Shown here: positions 24,701 to 34,100 of the stretch, piece after piece
Numbering within the stretch: position 1 is the first letter of the stretch
Layout: every line of letters starts with the position of its first letter
Source of the DNA: Diphasiastrum complanatum
Taxonomy: Eukaryota; Streptophyta; Lycopodiopsida; Lycopodiales; Lycopodiaceae
Reading direction: 5' to 3'
NCBI GenBank assembly: GCA_029204225.1
Contig: CM055111.1
Span: 43,218,815-43,282,814, forward strand
Length of the DNA stretch: 64,000 nt
The notes under the pieces: generated by a model
Told to the model about the DNA's origin: nothing
The model's database searches: none
Seen by the model: the letters and a program-made list of their open reading frames with translations, nothing else
Made by a program: the position numbers and the translations under genes

Positions 24701-26755
24701 GCTCCTTTGTATTTTTTGGTCTTGAAGGGTCTATACTTACATGATGATTACATGTACGCAGATGGGCTATTTGCTTCAACCATGGCTTTCCATTCAAAAT
24801 CTTTCTTTGGGGTCATTTATTGTTGACCTGTAGTTACTTCTTGCCATTTGTCATCTCTACGTGGACTATTGCAAAATTTTGGGGTTTTTGTTGTTTTTTA
24901 GCGTACCCCTCAAGTGGCAGGCTTGGTCTCTCTGGATATTAATTCTTTCCACTCCTGTGGATCCTTGTACACTGAGGGGTCTTCTTTTGAGATAATTCTT
25001 TATTGATCCATTATCTCTTATATTCCAATGCGATATTATGGACAAGCCATAGGACGATATGAACAATATTCCAGTGTGGGCATCTTCAGATGAGACAGTG
25101 CCACATGTGATTACAAAGAGATTAGATGGGTTAAGATTTCTGGATATGGAGGTTTGAGATTTGTGTCATGATGCACAACCATGCAGAGATTAGACAAAAG
25201 GCACAAGATCGATGATGAAACGTATGAAGTGCAGGCTTAGGTTTGTGACGAACATGGAGCTCAGGTATGAATAGAGGATGCACAGCTCAATTATTTCATC
25301 AATATGCAGTTTTTGGTTTTGCTAAATTGAGCTATGGGACCATTGTGATAAGGTACATTGGTATCACGGAAATTGCATCTTGCTATGCATGAGATGTAGA
25401 CTTGGGACCACTGTCATCAAGGGCACACATGTCCAGAAGTATGGTTAGTGCCAAATATTTCTACTGCTAGCTCTTATATATTTAAGCCAGTTCATGTTGT
25501 TGCCTGGCCTTTGTGGTCCTGATAGATAGTTTGGCATCTCTCTACACCTTCAAGGCCTCTTTTGCCTACTATTATATGGCATATATGATCTGTACGGATA
25601 CCTTGGACTACATTTGAGTAAGTTCCTACCAATGCTGCTTGGCATTAATGGTCCATACAGATAGTCTGGGGTCATTGATGATTGTACACCTCCAAGTACT
25701 TTCTTTCCATGGTTGGGCATTCCTATATGGAGTTTCGACTACTGGTTTTATCCTCGGGCAGTCATGGTCCATCAGGGTAGCGATGCATTATTTTTGGCTA
25801 ACATCTGCTACATGTGATACTCTTTCTAGAGCTAAGTGATAGTTAGCCCAGTGAATATCTGTAATTATATATGATGGGCCCAATCCCCCAAACTTGAACT
25901 ATTTCGTTTAAGTAACCACAATCAAGTGCGGACCCCACGGTCCATACAGTTGTCCCTGTCCCCGATGGCTTTTTTTATATCCTTAACTCAATATATTAAC
26001 AATTTTCTTGTATTCGACCCTAAGCAGACATAACATGTCTGTGTAGTTGTAATTTGACGTACCACAGTACAAAAGAAATGCAAGGATAATCCATGCCTCA
26101 TATTTCAAGCAGTTTCATGTATAAAATTCCCATGACAGAGCTTATAGTAAGTTTAATTGGAAATAGCGCTACTTTTATATCTCATGGAGCAAATTTTGTA
26201 TTGTGCTTTGAAATGGTATTCTAACTCCTCTTTTATGCAACCTTGTGGCTTACCCTTTTTTTCTGATAACTTCCATACTTGATTGGCAGATGGTTATGGC
26301 TGTGTTTTCTTACATATACTATCAGTCTTTCATTGCTCCTTATCATCAGACAGTTGAAGCCTTCTTGGATCAGGTAAGCACATTGATACACACAACAAAG
26401 TTCAAGCCATGGTGTTATTTCCAACAGTCAACTTTTCGCAGCCCCTACTTTTTGTAGAAGAATGTTAACTTGGTGACAAGTATAAGATGTCTCTACTATA
26501 ATTACATGATAATTCTTCAGACATCTAGTCATGAAATTGTATGGCTGTCCGGGAAAGGCCCAGTGTCCTATCAGAAAGTTCTCCCAACTGAATTATATCA
26601 TTTTACATACAGGAAACATTGTGCAGATGCTAAAAGGTTTGTTTCTCCTTGATTGTTCGCAGATCTTAGGAACTCTTGGGATTGATGAGCAGATCAATCT
26701 TTATGAGCGACTTGGTGAAATCTTAAACAAGAGGGGTTATGCTGTGCAAGGGTAG
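5499..26755 (+). CDS. CDP-diacylglycerol synthase (phosphatidate cytidylyltransferase), C-terminal exons
   Basis: The enzyme makes CDP-diacylglycerol from CTP and phosphatidate in the ER membrane, the entry to phosphatidylinositol and phosphatidylglycerol. Exons join at 5499-5546, 10924-11010, 18110-18238, 18400-18456, 26290-26373 and 26662-26755, all phase 0 with AG/GT borders, giving about 165 residues. Plant enzymes of this family are about 420 residues, so the N-terminal membrane segments are missing and should lie left of the window. Diagnostic motifs: [43 protein letters not shown], then [18 protein letters not shown], the family signature with its metal-binding Asp residues, and [14 protein letters not shown]. 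Introns measure 5.4, 7.1, 0.16, 7.8 (6.9 after the second exon copy) and 0.29 kb and carry many transposons. The signature exon is duplicated at 19324-19380. No stops interrupt the exons, so the gene may be active. Confidence 0.88.
5547..8046. other. intron sequence, no feature recognised
   Basis: AT-rich intron between synthase exons a and b. No coding match, RNA gene or clear mobile-element end was recognised in this 2.5 kb. Confidence 0.5.
8047..8105. repeat. near-perfect 59-bp palindrome
   Basis: Arms 8047-8071 and 8081-8105 match at 24 of 25 positions around a 9-base loop (GTGTTAATCC...GGATTAACAC). It lies immediately downstream (minus sense) of the hAT transposase remnant. It could be fused transposon ends or a hairpin-forming insertion. 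Confidence 0.85.
8110..9345 (-). pseudogene. hAT-type transposase remnant (BED finger and DUF659)
   Basis: On the minus strand, about 9345-9112 encodes [21 protein letters not shown], which resembles the C-terminal half of the BED zinc finger of plant hAT transposases (GG.TR.K.HL..........C). Further on, 8310-8150 encodes [18 protein letters not shown] and [10 protein letters not shown], matching the DUF659 domain (GCTI..DGW......INFLV). Intervening sequence has many stops, and the catalytic C-terminus with the hATC dimerisation region was not found. It is an old, non-autonomous copy inside the 5.4-kb intron. Confidence 0.6.
9480..9700. repeat. pyrimidine-rich degenerate repeat with a telomere-like motif
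   Basis: Repeated CTCTCCTATTTCTCTCTCCTA-like phrases of about 40-60 bp. It begins with CCCTAAACCCTAA near 9493, two units of the plant telomere repeat. It precedes a LINE fragment. Confidence 0.55.
9895..10265 (+). pseudogene. LINE ORF2 fragment with internal deletion
   Basis: Plus-strand translation gives [22 protein letters not shown] and FQKAFD near 9960-10075, parallel to the RT segment [22 protein letters not shown] and FRKAFD of the LINE at 12-16.5 kb. After about 55 bp it continues with NCLFC...[10 protein letters not shown] near 10155-10210, parallel to that LINE's C-terminal zinc finger. The YADD region and most of the C-terminus are missing, so about 1.4 kb is deleted. Same family, opposite orientation, older. 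Confidence 0.7.
10266..10923. other. intron sequence, no feature recognised
   Basis: AT-rich sequence between the LINE fragment and synthase exon b. No gene seen. Confidence 0.5.
10924..11010 (+). CDS. synthase exon b ([15 protein letters not shown])
   Basis: 87 nt, phase 0, acceptor TGTTTGCAG. It starts [16 protein letters not shown], a very conserved plant stretch, and ends LPQTLFFL. The proposed donor CTG|GTCAGC is a weak GT site; the next exon begins CPWKK, matching the family's PWK position, which supports this border. Confidence 0.85.
11871..11927. repeat. (GA)n microsatellite at the 3' end of the LINE
   Basis: 57 bp of GA, followed by AGAAAGAAAGCTTTATTAAT, the LINE 3' UTR read from its end. 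A second GA tract bounds the other end of the LINE. Confidence 0.95.
12157..15752 (-). pseudogene. LINE ORF2: AP endonuclease, reverse transcriptase, zinc finger
   Basis: ORF2 nicks target DNA and copies the RNA at the nick. Endonuclease: WNCDGL, FMETHE (catalytic Glu), [14 protein letters not shown] (about 15270) and FDHSFLSF. Reverse transcriptase: [43 protein letters not shown] and YADD at 13612-13623. C-terminus: ICQLC...GEHFIFRC, the zf-RVT type CCHC finger, then an Asp-run encoded by ATC repeats near 12340. There is no RNase H domain. Lesions: frame changes near 15425 and 15370 in the endonuclease, one at the G5 run 13664-13668 just before YADD, and an in-frame TAG at 13087-13089. Catalytic motifs are otherwise preserved. 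The 647-residue open stretch 15598-13655 is the longest in the window. Confidence 0.88.
15832..16462 (-). pseudogene. LINE ORF1, proline-rich
   Basis: Probable start ATG at 16462 ([16 protein letters not shown]), stop at 15832, 80 bases before ORF2. The N-terminal half is almost all Pro, Leu, Ser and Ala from C-rich repeats. The frame seems to shift at the run of ten Gs (plus strand, about 16250-16260), after which the second frame ([15 protein letters not shown]) continues to a more ordinary C-terminus with [12 protein letters not shown] and [19 protein letters not shown]1 proteins of LINEs bind the element RNA. I see no CCHC knuckle or classical RRM. The role is inferred from position. Confidence 0.6.
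16533..16559. repeat. (GA)n tract at the 5' end of the LINE
   Basis: 27 bp of GA, then GGGGCTTATATAC outside the element. Together with 11871-11927 it brackets the LINE. Confidence 0.9.
16560..17524. other. intron sequence, no feature recognised
   Basis: AT-rich intron sequence with no coding match or repeat end recognised. Confidence 0.45.
17525..17903. mobile_element. small TIR element, MITE-like
   Basis: Ends are inverted repeats GCCCGTTCCG (17525-17534) and CGGAACGGGC (17894-17903), and further GTTCC/GGAAC boxes fill the left end (17542-17600). An inner hairpin GAACAATATAC...GTATATTGTTC lies near 17746-17774. About 380 bp, no ORF. A target duplication was not clear. A MITE is the best reading, with modest certainty because the terminal repeats are short. 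Confidence 0.5.
18110..18238 (+). CDS. synthase exon c (membrane segment, [10 protein letters not shown])
   Basis: 129 nt, 43 codons, acceptor AATGCAG, donor GTTTTC. It encodes [28 protein letters not shown] and [10 protein letters not shown]. The hydrophobic stretch is the conserved membrane segment before the catalytic signature, and the Lys-Arg pair begins that signature. Confidence 0.92.
18292..18526 (+). repeat. 235-bp direct repeat, copy 1 (contains exon d)
   Basis: Runs from CTTAACCTCATTG to GTTGGCTTGT. The matching copy is 924 bp downstream at 19216-19450. I found no difference between the copies by eye, so the duplication looks recent. Confidence 0.92.
18400..18456 (+). CDS. synthase exon d, catalytic signature, copy 1
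   Basis: 57 nt, exactly 19 codons, phase 0 at both ends: [19 protein letters not shown]. Acceptor GATGAATAG, donor GTAGTT. It holds the family signature residues (Lys-Asp from the junction, His-Gly-Gly, Asp-Arg-Met-Asp). It sits 161 bp after exon c. Confidence 0.93.
18726..18780. repeat. (TC)n followed by poly(C)
   Basis: About 44 bp of TC then about 12 C, continuing C-rich to 18800. It lies between the two copies of the duplicated exon. Confidence 0.95.
19216..19450 (+). repeat. 235-bp direct repeat, copy 2 (contains second exon d)
   Basis: Same sequence as 18292-18526. Flanking sequence differs immediately on both sides (ATCC before it; TATTGTGG after it, where copy 1 continues ACCATG). 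Confidence 0.92.
19324..19380 (+). CDS. synthase exon d, duplicated copy 2
   Basis: Identical by eye to 18400-18456, including the acceptor, donor and about 108 bp of upstream and 70 bp of downstream intron. Because it is 57 nt and phase 0, including either copy or both keeps the frame. Both together would repeat the 19-residue signature. Which copy is used cannot be told from DNA. Confidence 0.85.
19451..21567. other. intron sequence, no gene recognised
   Basis: AT-rich. A TATA-like CTATAAAAAGGAC on the minus strand near 19850 may belong to an old LTR, but no paired end was found. Confidence 0.4.
22190..22600. repeat. degenerate tandem repeat of about 145 bp in the leader
   Basis: Three loose units share GGTCAAA-TTGG, ACATTTTGTTTTCTATTGTAC, and GTGGATTTTTATATTC. 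They lie between the primer site and gag of the 21.6-kb element. Confidence 0.5.
23130..23400 (+). pseudogene. gypsy-like gag fragment
   Basis: Translation gives [32 protein letters not shown] and [14 protein letters not shown] across two frames. The spacing of W, F, A.FW and W..F...L matches the Retrotrans_gag domain of Ty3/gypsy elements. A frameshift near 23270 and a stop at about 23391 break it. Confidence 0.6.
23432..23887 (+). CDS. unrecognised 151-residue open frame in the LTR element
   Basis: It starts [21 protein letters not shown] and includes [19 protein letters not shown] and [16 protein letters not shown]. It is acidic and has no transmembrane segment, zinc knuckle or catalytic motif that I recognise. 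It follows the gag remnant, so it may be element-encoded (gag C-terminus or an extra ORF), or it may be chance. Its openness in a region full of stops is the only argument for coding. Confidence 0.25.
   Translation: MQQKLCYGLQDMGDELLVHALDDTETPVAAEVQVGTHDVEDHIYIGQKIIQILLMVLQLGIRYACIHIGIEDHLEFPIGSIAWYPELLDTSFHESSSILAIDLNTNGVQMVQLAYQEQPNEVTSVEVHSLCDEGIHLLGSYFPPSSFVERM
24000..25850. repeat. degenerate dispersed/tandem phrases
   Basis: The phrase CTTGG(C/T)AT...TGGTC...ATAG(C/T)TTGG recurs with strong drift at about 24110, 24265, 24405, 24450, 25500, 25650 and 25750. The pair near 25500 and 25645 aligns best. This may be an eroded long-period repeat of the element interior. No coding content was recognised. 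Confidence 0.35.
26290..26373 (+). CDS. synthase exon e ([14 protein letters not shown])
   Basis: 84 nt, 28 codons, acceptor TTGGCAG, donor GTAAGC. It encodes the conserved segment following the signature (MVMAVF.YIY.QSF in plant enzymes) and ends FLDQ, which in family members leads into the C-terminal tail. Confidence 0.9.
26662..26755 (+). CDS. synthase last exon ([21 protein letters not shown], stop)
   Basis: Acceptor TTCGCAG at 26655-26661. The exon encodes about 30 residues ([23 protein letters not shown]) and stops at TAG 26753-26755. This matches the short C-terminal tail of plant CDP-diacylglycerol synthases (ILTNL..EEQ..L...LG). The open stretch 26521-26636 just upstream is intronic. 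Confidence 0.85.
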
Positions 26756-27347
26756 TGTGCATGAGAGACATCAATCATGAGGCTTGTGTCTCACATTAAT
26801 TAGCCTGCAGTATCAGACTTTCTTATCGTATTTTCTTGCCCTATGAGGTGTCAACTCATTATTTACTCCCTTATATATTGTCAGGCAGGAACTTGTCATA
26901 ATCATAGGTATTCCTGGGGATTTGTGCTAAAGTGTGGAGGTTAAACCCAGAAGTGCAGATGTATTCTTTGATAAGCAATTTCATCTTTTCTCACAAAGCA
27001 TGAACTTGTGTCATCCAGCATTGATTTCTATGTGTGGCAATTTATTTAAATGAAAAGCTTGTAAATATTGTCATGTCATGCTGGAGTTTGCAAACTCAGA
27101 AAGGTTTCTTGAAATAAATGCTGCAACTTCTCTCTAAAAGTCACTTCCTATATGCAAAATGTTGTTGTACATCTCTCAATGTAGAGTCTGAAATGAAAAT
27201 CGGCTTTTGACCTTCTTAGATACTTGAACTTATAGTAAGCAAAGAGCAAGTTATTGCAAATAAGGAAACTTGCAGTAGCTTAATACTGCTTGTGCTTTGA
27301 GATACACATAAAGATGACTTTCATGTCTACGGAACCTTAGGAGTCAG

Positions 27348-27804
27348 ATGTGCTATTTAGAATGGCTTCAAGCCCATCAAGATCTCGTAAAGGAAGCTGT
27401 ACCTACGCTTTTCATATGGGATGCCTCCTATGTGATTGCAGAATTATCTGACTTCAAAAGAATTGTAACTTTGATGAGAAAAAAGATATATACCATATCC
27501 TACATGGGTGTAAACCACGTTGCATCTAAATGTAACCCAGACCCTTTTTGCAATTACTTGCTGGTTAAGGCAAGCTTGATAAGGTAACATGCTAATTATT
27601 CCATGGGCTGAAATCTCAACTTTTGGGATTAGCCTTCAAAGTAGATGTTTACCTTTATCATCAATTTAGTTATTGTTTTCAGCTTCGAGTAGGTCTTTTA
27701 ACAAGTGGGCTGCAAAAACTTTCTTTGCATCCGTTCCTTTGATCTCTGCAGGGATACTTACAAGGAGATGCTGCTAAGTATGAACCTAAAGCTAGAGGAA
27801 AAAG
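27348..27804 (+). CDS. two exons of an unrecognised host gene
   Basis: Exon 1 (27348-27583, 78 codons plus 2 bases) follows GAGTCAG and ends AG|GTAACA. Exon 2 (27752-27804) follows CTCTGCAG and ends G|GTTTTG. The phases match: the Arg codon AG/G is split and the frame continues DTYKEMLLSMNLKLEEKG. Exon 1 contains WLQAHQDLVKEAVPTLFIWD, SYVIAELSDFKRIVTLMRKK and ISYMGVNHVASKCNPDPFCN. The protein looks soluble and mostly helical, with an amphipathic, ordered-protein composition. I do not recognise the family. It lies about 600 bp downstream of the synthase stop, same strand. It may be a neighbouring gene or a captured gene fragment. Confidence 0.55.
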
Positions 27805-29589
27805 GTTTTGTTCCACTTTTCTCTTTTTGTCATAAAATAAAAGACCAGCAATAGCTTTTGCCCTTACGTTTTGTCAGAAGATCTTAAGGTTATGCTTTTC
27901 AAGAAAAGCCACCATAGAAAGATGTGAAAGTTGGTGTCCAAGAATCAAAATGTTTGAAAGAACTGGCTCTTTATTAAGCTACATACAACAATTGTCAACT
28001 ATCCAGAATAATCCTCTTTGGAGGGAAATACTAACTGTCTTATTGTTCTATAAAATATTGAAAACAAAACAAAGCATAACCATTCTTGAGTAGTAGGGAA
28101 GAGGGGAGCAGAGAGGTAAGGTATACTGCCAAATTTGTAGAATTCGATCAAGCCATCAAATCCTGAATCACAAGCCAATGTATCCTTGAGAGTTTATTTT
28201 GTAACTTGTATATGTTGCATGACGAGAACTGGAAATGGGTAAAGGGTTTTTACAATGAGCTAGCATCTCTTAGAAACATCGACAAATATTACCTTTCTAA
28301 GTTGTCCTCAACAATTTGAATGTTTTGATGAGCTATCTTTTGCTAAACCTCTTAGAAGAAATTGAAATTTTGTAGTAGTTCATATCTTAAGGGATTTAGT
28401 TTGGCTAGATGTTGATATGAACTAGTTAAGCAGCACAATTTAGTTTTTGCTATATGTAAAGTGCATTGTGCAAAAAATGGTGTTCCTCGAGAATTTGGGT
28501 GCTTCAGCAATGATTGATTGATTTCATGGATTTTCTTTCCACTAATATATCTATATATATATGTATGTATGTATATAGACTAAAGTTGAGTCATATTATC
28601 ATTTTTGAAAGCGATATGGTTGCAATGAATGAATCTAAAGTTCCCAAAATTTTGAAGCATACATTGCCCACACAAAAATTGGATAATTACAATCTATGAA
28701 AGGTATAAAAGTATAGGCCATAAATTAAAGTGTCCTTCTAGTCTATAGTCACTCTATTCTGCTTGCTAGAAAGGTCATAGAACTATCTCAAGGTTGTAAA
28801 TTTTTGCTAGATAGTAGTTTGTTTTGTCAATATTTTACTCTTGGAAATGGTATTTTAGTAAGCTTCTCATTTGGTTTCAATAGTTGTTCAATTGTGACTC
28901 AACATATTGGCCTCACATAATTTTATGACCATTTGATATATTGAAAAGGTTACTAAAAAGTCCATTCCCCAATATGGTCAATATTCTTGTGATTGCTATG
29001 TTTGAATAACATAATGAACAAAGTGATAAAAGCATAGTTGTCATTTAGGTTCGTGTTAGAGCAAATGCAAAAGCGGATATAGGAGGAAAACATTATGTGG
29101 TGGGATATGATGTTTAAATCAAGACAATCTAGCCCAACCTTTTCAATTGGAACCAACTTCGCAGTTGGATGATGTTATGATCCATCAATGCTAAGCATTA
29201 TTTCAAAGCTCATAAGTGTGTATCCAAATTATCCAATACTAATTGGAAATCATCCACCAATTTTAAGCGTGCAAGCATCTATTGTCAAACTGTGGATTAT
29301 ACTAGTCAAGTTTTTCATGGTGACTATAACACGAGACACAAGAGATGTGTTGCATCAGTTTCAAGTAACAAATAAGGATCTGAAAGTGCCAACAAAGGAA
29401 AGAATATGTTATGAAGTGCAAGGTTGGTGAAGATGCAAAATCGAGTGCATATAGGTAAGAGGAATATGCATGAACTAATAAGGGTTGTTGATCAATGAGT
29501 TGTTGTAGATGCTTGAGACTATGAGGGCATGCTTAATGCAACAAATGTAATGGAGATTTGAAATCTATCAATGTGGAGGATCATTATGG
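27805..29589. other. no gene recognised; TA/GTAT microsatellite at 28546-28577
   Basis: AT-rich sequence. A short TATA/GTAT repeat lies at 28546-28577. No further exons of the preceding gene were recognised. Confidence 0.5.
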
Positions 29590-29871
29590 TCGAGTGCTAT
29601 ATTGCATGGGAAAACCCCTTTTGAGATATTGTATGGCAGAAGGTCGAGTGTCGAGTTTTTTAAAACTTTTGGATGTATTTGCTATATCAACATAACTCTT
29701 GATGATAGGACAAAGGAGGATCCATCTTCAAAGAAAGACATTTTTGTTGGATATAGTGAGGTAAGCAAAGCTTACAAGGTTTACATTCCTTCTACTAATA
29801 AAGTGGTCATTGGAAGAGATGTCATCTTTTATGAGGGGAATATTCCAAAGGTTTTTTCAAGTGGTTATGTT
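29590..29871 (+). pseudogene. older copia element, integrase C-terminal part, left of the insertion
   Basis: It encodes GKTPFEILYGRRSSVEFFKT, FGCICYINITLDD and VVIGRDVIFYEGN, the copia integrase C-terminal and linker region. The frame runs on by chance into the LTR of the younger element. The direct continuation is at 35899 onward, after the inserted copia element and its duplicated target site. Confidence 0.8.
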
Positions 29872-30560
29872 TGTAAAAAATTGCCTACATTGGCAAATCT
29901 AGCCATGTAGAATATTGTGCATTTTGTCAATATTGTTTGTTGGTTACTTGAATGGCCAAAGTGCCACTTGTACATACACACCTAAAGTAGGTTACCACGA
30001 GTCAAGAGGAGTGGTTGTGTCTATTTGGTAGTGATTCCTACTTGTAGGATCTAGACCATGATTTATGATGAGATTTGTACCTACCATGCACCTACCAAGC
30101 ATGACTCTTGGATCTAGGCTAGGGTTTTCACATTAGGGCAAGAAAGTGGAGTCTACTTCCTTATTACATGCTGGATTTTCACCTAACTTTGCAAAGGAAG
30201 TGTGTTTTACTATGTATTCCCATTCTCCATAGTGAGAAGATAGAAACTTTTTGGAGCCTCAAGGAGAAACTCGAGTTTCCTCTCATTGTATGGTGATTAC
30301 TCTATTTTTCCAATGAAGCCCAGCTTTGGCACTTTGTAAACACTGTCTACAGGCCGTACTATAGCCTTATTTCCACACGTGTGGAGTTGGATTATACTAA
30401 TTGATCAATGCTTTGATTGCTCTACTTGTTTCCTATCAAGCTGCTAAACTAGATCTTGTTTTCTGATGACTAGTTTCTGATAGATTGTTTAACAAGCATA
30501 CAATCACCTTGTGGATCATTCAAAGATCCATTTATGGTCCTTAGTACTGTACTTTTTACA
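29872..30560 (+). repeat. 5' LTR of the copia element, 689 bp
   Basis: Starts TGTAAAAA and ends TTTTTACA. It contains a CCACACGTGTGG palindrome at 30373-30384. Preceded by ATGTT. Confidence 0.92.
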
Positions 30561-30575
30561 TGGTATCAGAGCCAA
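30561..30575 (+). promoter_or_regulatory. copia primer binding site
   Basis: TGGTATCAGAGCCAA immediately after the LTR, the initiator-Met tRNA site of plant copia elements. It is identical to the site at 62503-62489 (minus strand) of a related element. Confidence 0.92.
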
Positions 30576-31177
30576 GTACAGGGCCATTGATCTGTGTTTG
30601 AATCTAATCCATTTTTAGCAGGTTTTGGTGCAAAAAACTAGTATTGGAAGGGCGAGCTGGTATCCAGGTTTTGGTGAATGGATTTGATCCCAAACTTTTT
30701 CAGGATCAAAATCCGTACTGTTCACACGTGTGGGCATCTTTGAACCAGCATTTAATAACCCATATTCATTGGATCATAGAAAATTCATCTGGTGTCAGTT
30801 TGATGTAATTTTTAGTGCGCTACCAAGATCGCTTACCATTGATTAGTTTTGAATTTGTCTCATGAAAACTAATTAATCTAGGCTGATTTGAGACCTTCTT
30901 AAAGTGGAAACCAGGACTTGAAAGTACATCAAAGTGAATGAGAGAGATAAAGTCAGTTTTTGTCCAAGAATAGCCAAGATTGGCAAGATTTGCTTGAGTG
31001 TAGTTTTCATCTCATCTTATCTTCATTCCAGCTTGTGAGGGAGTGATAGAACTATGATTACAAATCCATATGTTGGATTAGAAGTCAACATTTGAGTGAA
31101 ACACTGCAAGTTAGAAACCTTTGTGAGTTTCAGGTCCAAACAAATCTATATCTTGTGTGTAGAATCTTGCTAGTAAG

Positions 31178-34100
31178 ATGGGATCAGTGGGAGCCTACCT
31201 TCTAGAAGCTAGTGAGAGGTTAAATTCTACCAATTATGCTATTTGGAAAGTGAGGATGGAGTCACTAATGGTGCTCCAGGATCTTTATGAGTTTCTAATA
31301 GATGATGAAGATGAACCTCTAGGTGCACAGGAATTAGTGAGATACAAGAAGAGGTCTAGGCTTGCACTTCACTGTATTAAGATGAATGTAAGCAATGATC
31401 TTTTAAGGGAAGTATCATCATGTAAGAGTGCTAAAGAGGCTTGAGAATCTTTAAAATCTATCTATGCTTCTTGGTTTCCAAGGGGAGGCTCGAACCTAAT
31501 AAAATCTATCTATGAGTCTAGTAACACTTCGAGGGTTCTCATGCTTAGGAATCAGATTCTACAAAGCATGAAGAGGAGTGATGAGAGTGCACAAGATTAT
31601 GTGCTAAGAATCAAGTCTCTTAATAGGGAGTTAGCTTCCATTGGAGAGAAGATTCAAGATAGTGAGCTTGTTCAGATTGTCCTAAATGGTCTAGGGAGTG
31701 GCTTTACAAATTTGGTCCAAAGCTTTGCAATCCAAGACACCTTGCCTACTATAGAAAAGCTACACAGTGTATTATAGCTGAAGAGTGTAGGATGTTGCAT
31801 ACCAATGCAAGAATGAATGCTATTTCTCTGCAGGATGGTGATGAGAAAGCTAATTTCTCATTCAAAAGCAAGAAGAAGACCAATGGCAAGAAGAAGCACT
31901 TCAAGGAGACCAAGGAGGAGGATGAGGCTTCAAGCTCAAAGGGCAAGATCAAAGACAAGTCCAAGTACAAATGCTTTTTCTGTGGAACGAAAGGACATTT
32001 TGCATCAGAATGTCTCAAGAAGAAGAAGGCACAAGAGAGCAAACAAAGCAACATTGCACATCAGGAGGAAGAGGAGGATGAAGAGTCATCCTTGATGGTT
32101 TCCAACAAACCACCATCATCCAAGAGCAACACCAATAATTCTTGGTGGATTAATAGTGGGGCAAGTTTCCACATGACATATCAAAAGGACATATTCTCCA
32201 CCTTACTTTCTTACAATGACTTACATAGATCAATCTATACTGCAAGTAGTCAAGAATGTAAGATAAGTGGAATAGGAACAATTCCCTTGTATGTGGGATC
32301 ATCCAAAAGGATGAATCTTGATAATGTTCTTTATGTTCCTAAGTTAACCAAGAATTTACTTAGTGTTGGCCAGTTAATGGATAATGGCCTAGATGTACAA
32401 TTTAAGCATGGAGTTTGTTCCATCCTTAGAAATGATGAATGTATAGCCAAAGGCTTTAAGCAAGGTAGATTGTTTAAGCTTGATGCTAATATTGCAGTGG
32501 AGAGTGTTAACTTGGCAAAGGTGGAGCTATCAAAGGTGGAACTGTGGCACAAAAGGTTGGGCCACCCCAACTACAAAGCCATGGAATCTATGGCTACAAA
32601 GGAGCTTGCAGTTGGACTCCCCAAGCATTTGTCAAAGTGTGGGAAGAGATGTTCAGCATGCAGCCTCTCAAAGGCTCACAAACTACCCTTCTCAAGATCT
32701 ACATCAAGATCAAACTCTCCTCTTGAACTCATCCATTCGGATGTTCATAGTTTTTCACATGAGTCTAATGGTGGTGCCAAGTACTATGTAATCTTCATTG
32801 ATGACTATTCTAGATTTTGTTGGATGTACCTCTTGTCTAGCAAATCAATGGTGTTTGATTTTTTTGTAAAGTTCAAGACTTTGGTAGAAAATCAACTTAA
32901 TACCAAGATTAAGGTATTAAGGAGTGATAATGGAGGTGAATATATCTCCAATAAGTTGATTGACTTTTGTAGTTCTAATGGCATAAAGAGGGAGTTGTCA
33001 TGTCCATACACCCCTCAACAAAATGGAGTGAGTGAGAGAAGAAATAGATCTCTTTGTGAGTGTGCTAAGGCCTTAAGGCTAGATGCTTCTCTATCCAAAC
33101 CATTTTGGGGTGAAGCAATAACTTGTGCTAACTATTTGTGCAATAGATTGCCAAACCAAGCCATTGGAGGAATCACACCATTTGAAGCTCTATTTGGAGA
33201 GAAGCCCAATCTCAAGGATCTCAAAGTTTTTGGATCCACTTGCTATGTACACCAATCCTTGGATAAGAGAAGGAAGGATGATGCAACATCCATCAAAGGC
33301 ATCTTTGTGAGATATGGTGAGATAGCAAAGGTTATAGAGTCTTCAATCCCATCACTAGCAAGGTGATAGTGAGTAGGGATGTTATTTTTTATGAAGGACA
33401 TGCTTGTAATTTGGATGATAATGCTACTAATCATCTTGATGCCAAGGATCATGCTAGGATGGAGGAGGAGCTTCCAAGTGAAGAAGAACTTGAGGATCCA
33501 CCTCAAGATGCAAGAACTCCAAGAACTCCAAGAAGATCTACAAGGGCAAGATCCGAGCCATTGAGGCTCACCTATGATGGTCAAGGTGATCAAAGGAAAG
33601 GCTCATCATCTTTCACATCTTACACCTTTCTTACTTCAATGTTAGATGAGCCAACATGCTATGAAGATGCTTGTAAGTCTAAAAGTTGGATGGATGCTAT
33701 GCAAGTAGAGTATGATGCTCTTATTGAGAATCATACTTGGGATCTTGTGGATCTTCCTCAAGGGAAGAAACCTTTTGATTGCAAGTGAGTGTTTAGATTG
33801 AAGTATAATCAAGATGGATCAATAAGCAAGCATAAAGCTAGGCTTGTTGCCAAAGGTTTTTTACAAACCAAAGGCATTGATTATGATGAGACTTTTGCTC
33901 ATATGGCTAAGCTTGTTACTATCAGGTTGATCATTAGTCTTGCTACAACCTTCAATTGGGAGCTATTCCAACTTGACTTCACAAATGCATTCCTCAATGG
34001 TTATTTGGAGGAAGAGATCTACATGAGGCAACCCGAGGGCTTCATCAAGGCAAAGCATGAAGGAAAGGTGTGTTTTTTGAAGAAAAGCCTTTATGGGCTC

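Larger units (their letters stand above)
21568..25860 (+). mobile_element. decayed LTR retrotransposon
   Basis: A candidate LTR (21568-21833, TGTTATG...TTCA, with TATAAATAAG near 21635) is followed by a primer-site-like TGGTATCAAAACA at 21839, a leader with tandem repeats, and a gypsy-like gag at 23130-23400. No reverse transcriptase, integrase or 3' LTR was found, so it may be a non-autonomous element or a heavily decayed gypsy copy. It lies in the 6.9-kb synthase intron in the same orientation as the gene. The right boundary is a guess. Confidence 0.45.

Noticed and set aside
26521-26652. Open stretch [15 protein letters not shown] as an extra synthase exon
   Set aside because: Family members go directly from the FLDQ segment to the IL.TL tail, the phase does not fit the last exon, and no family similarity is seen. 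It is intronic.
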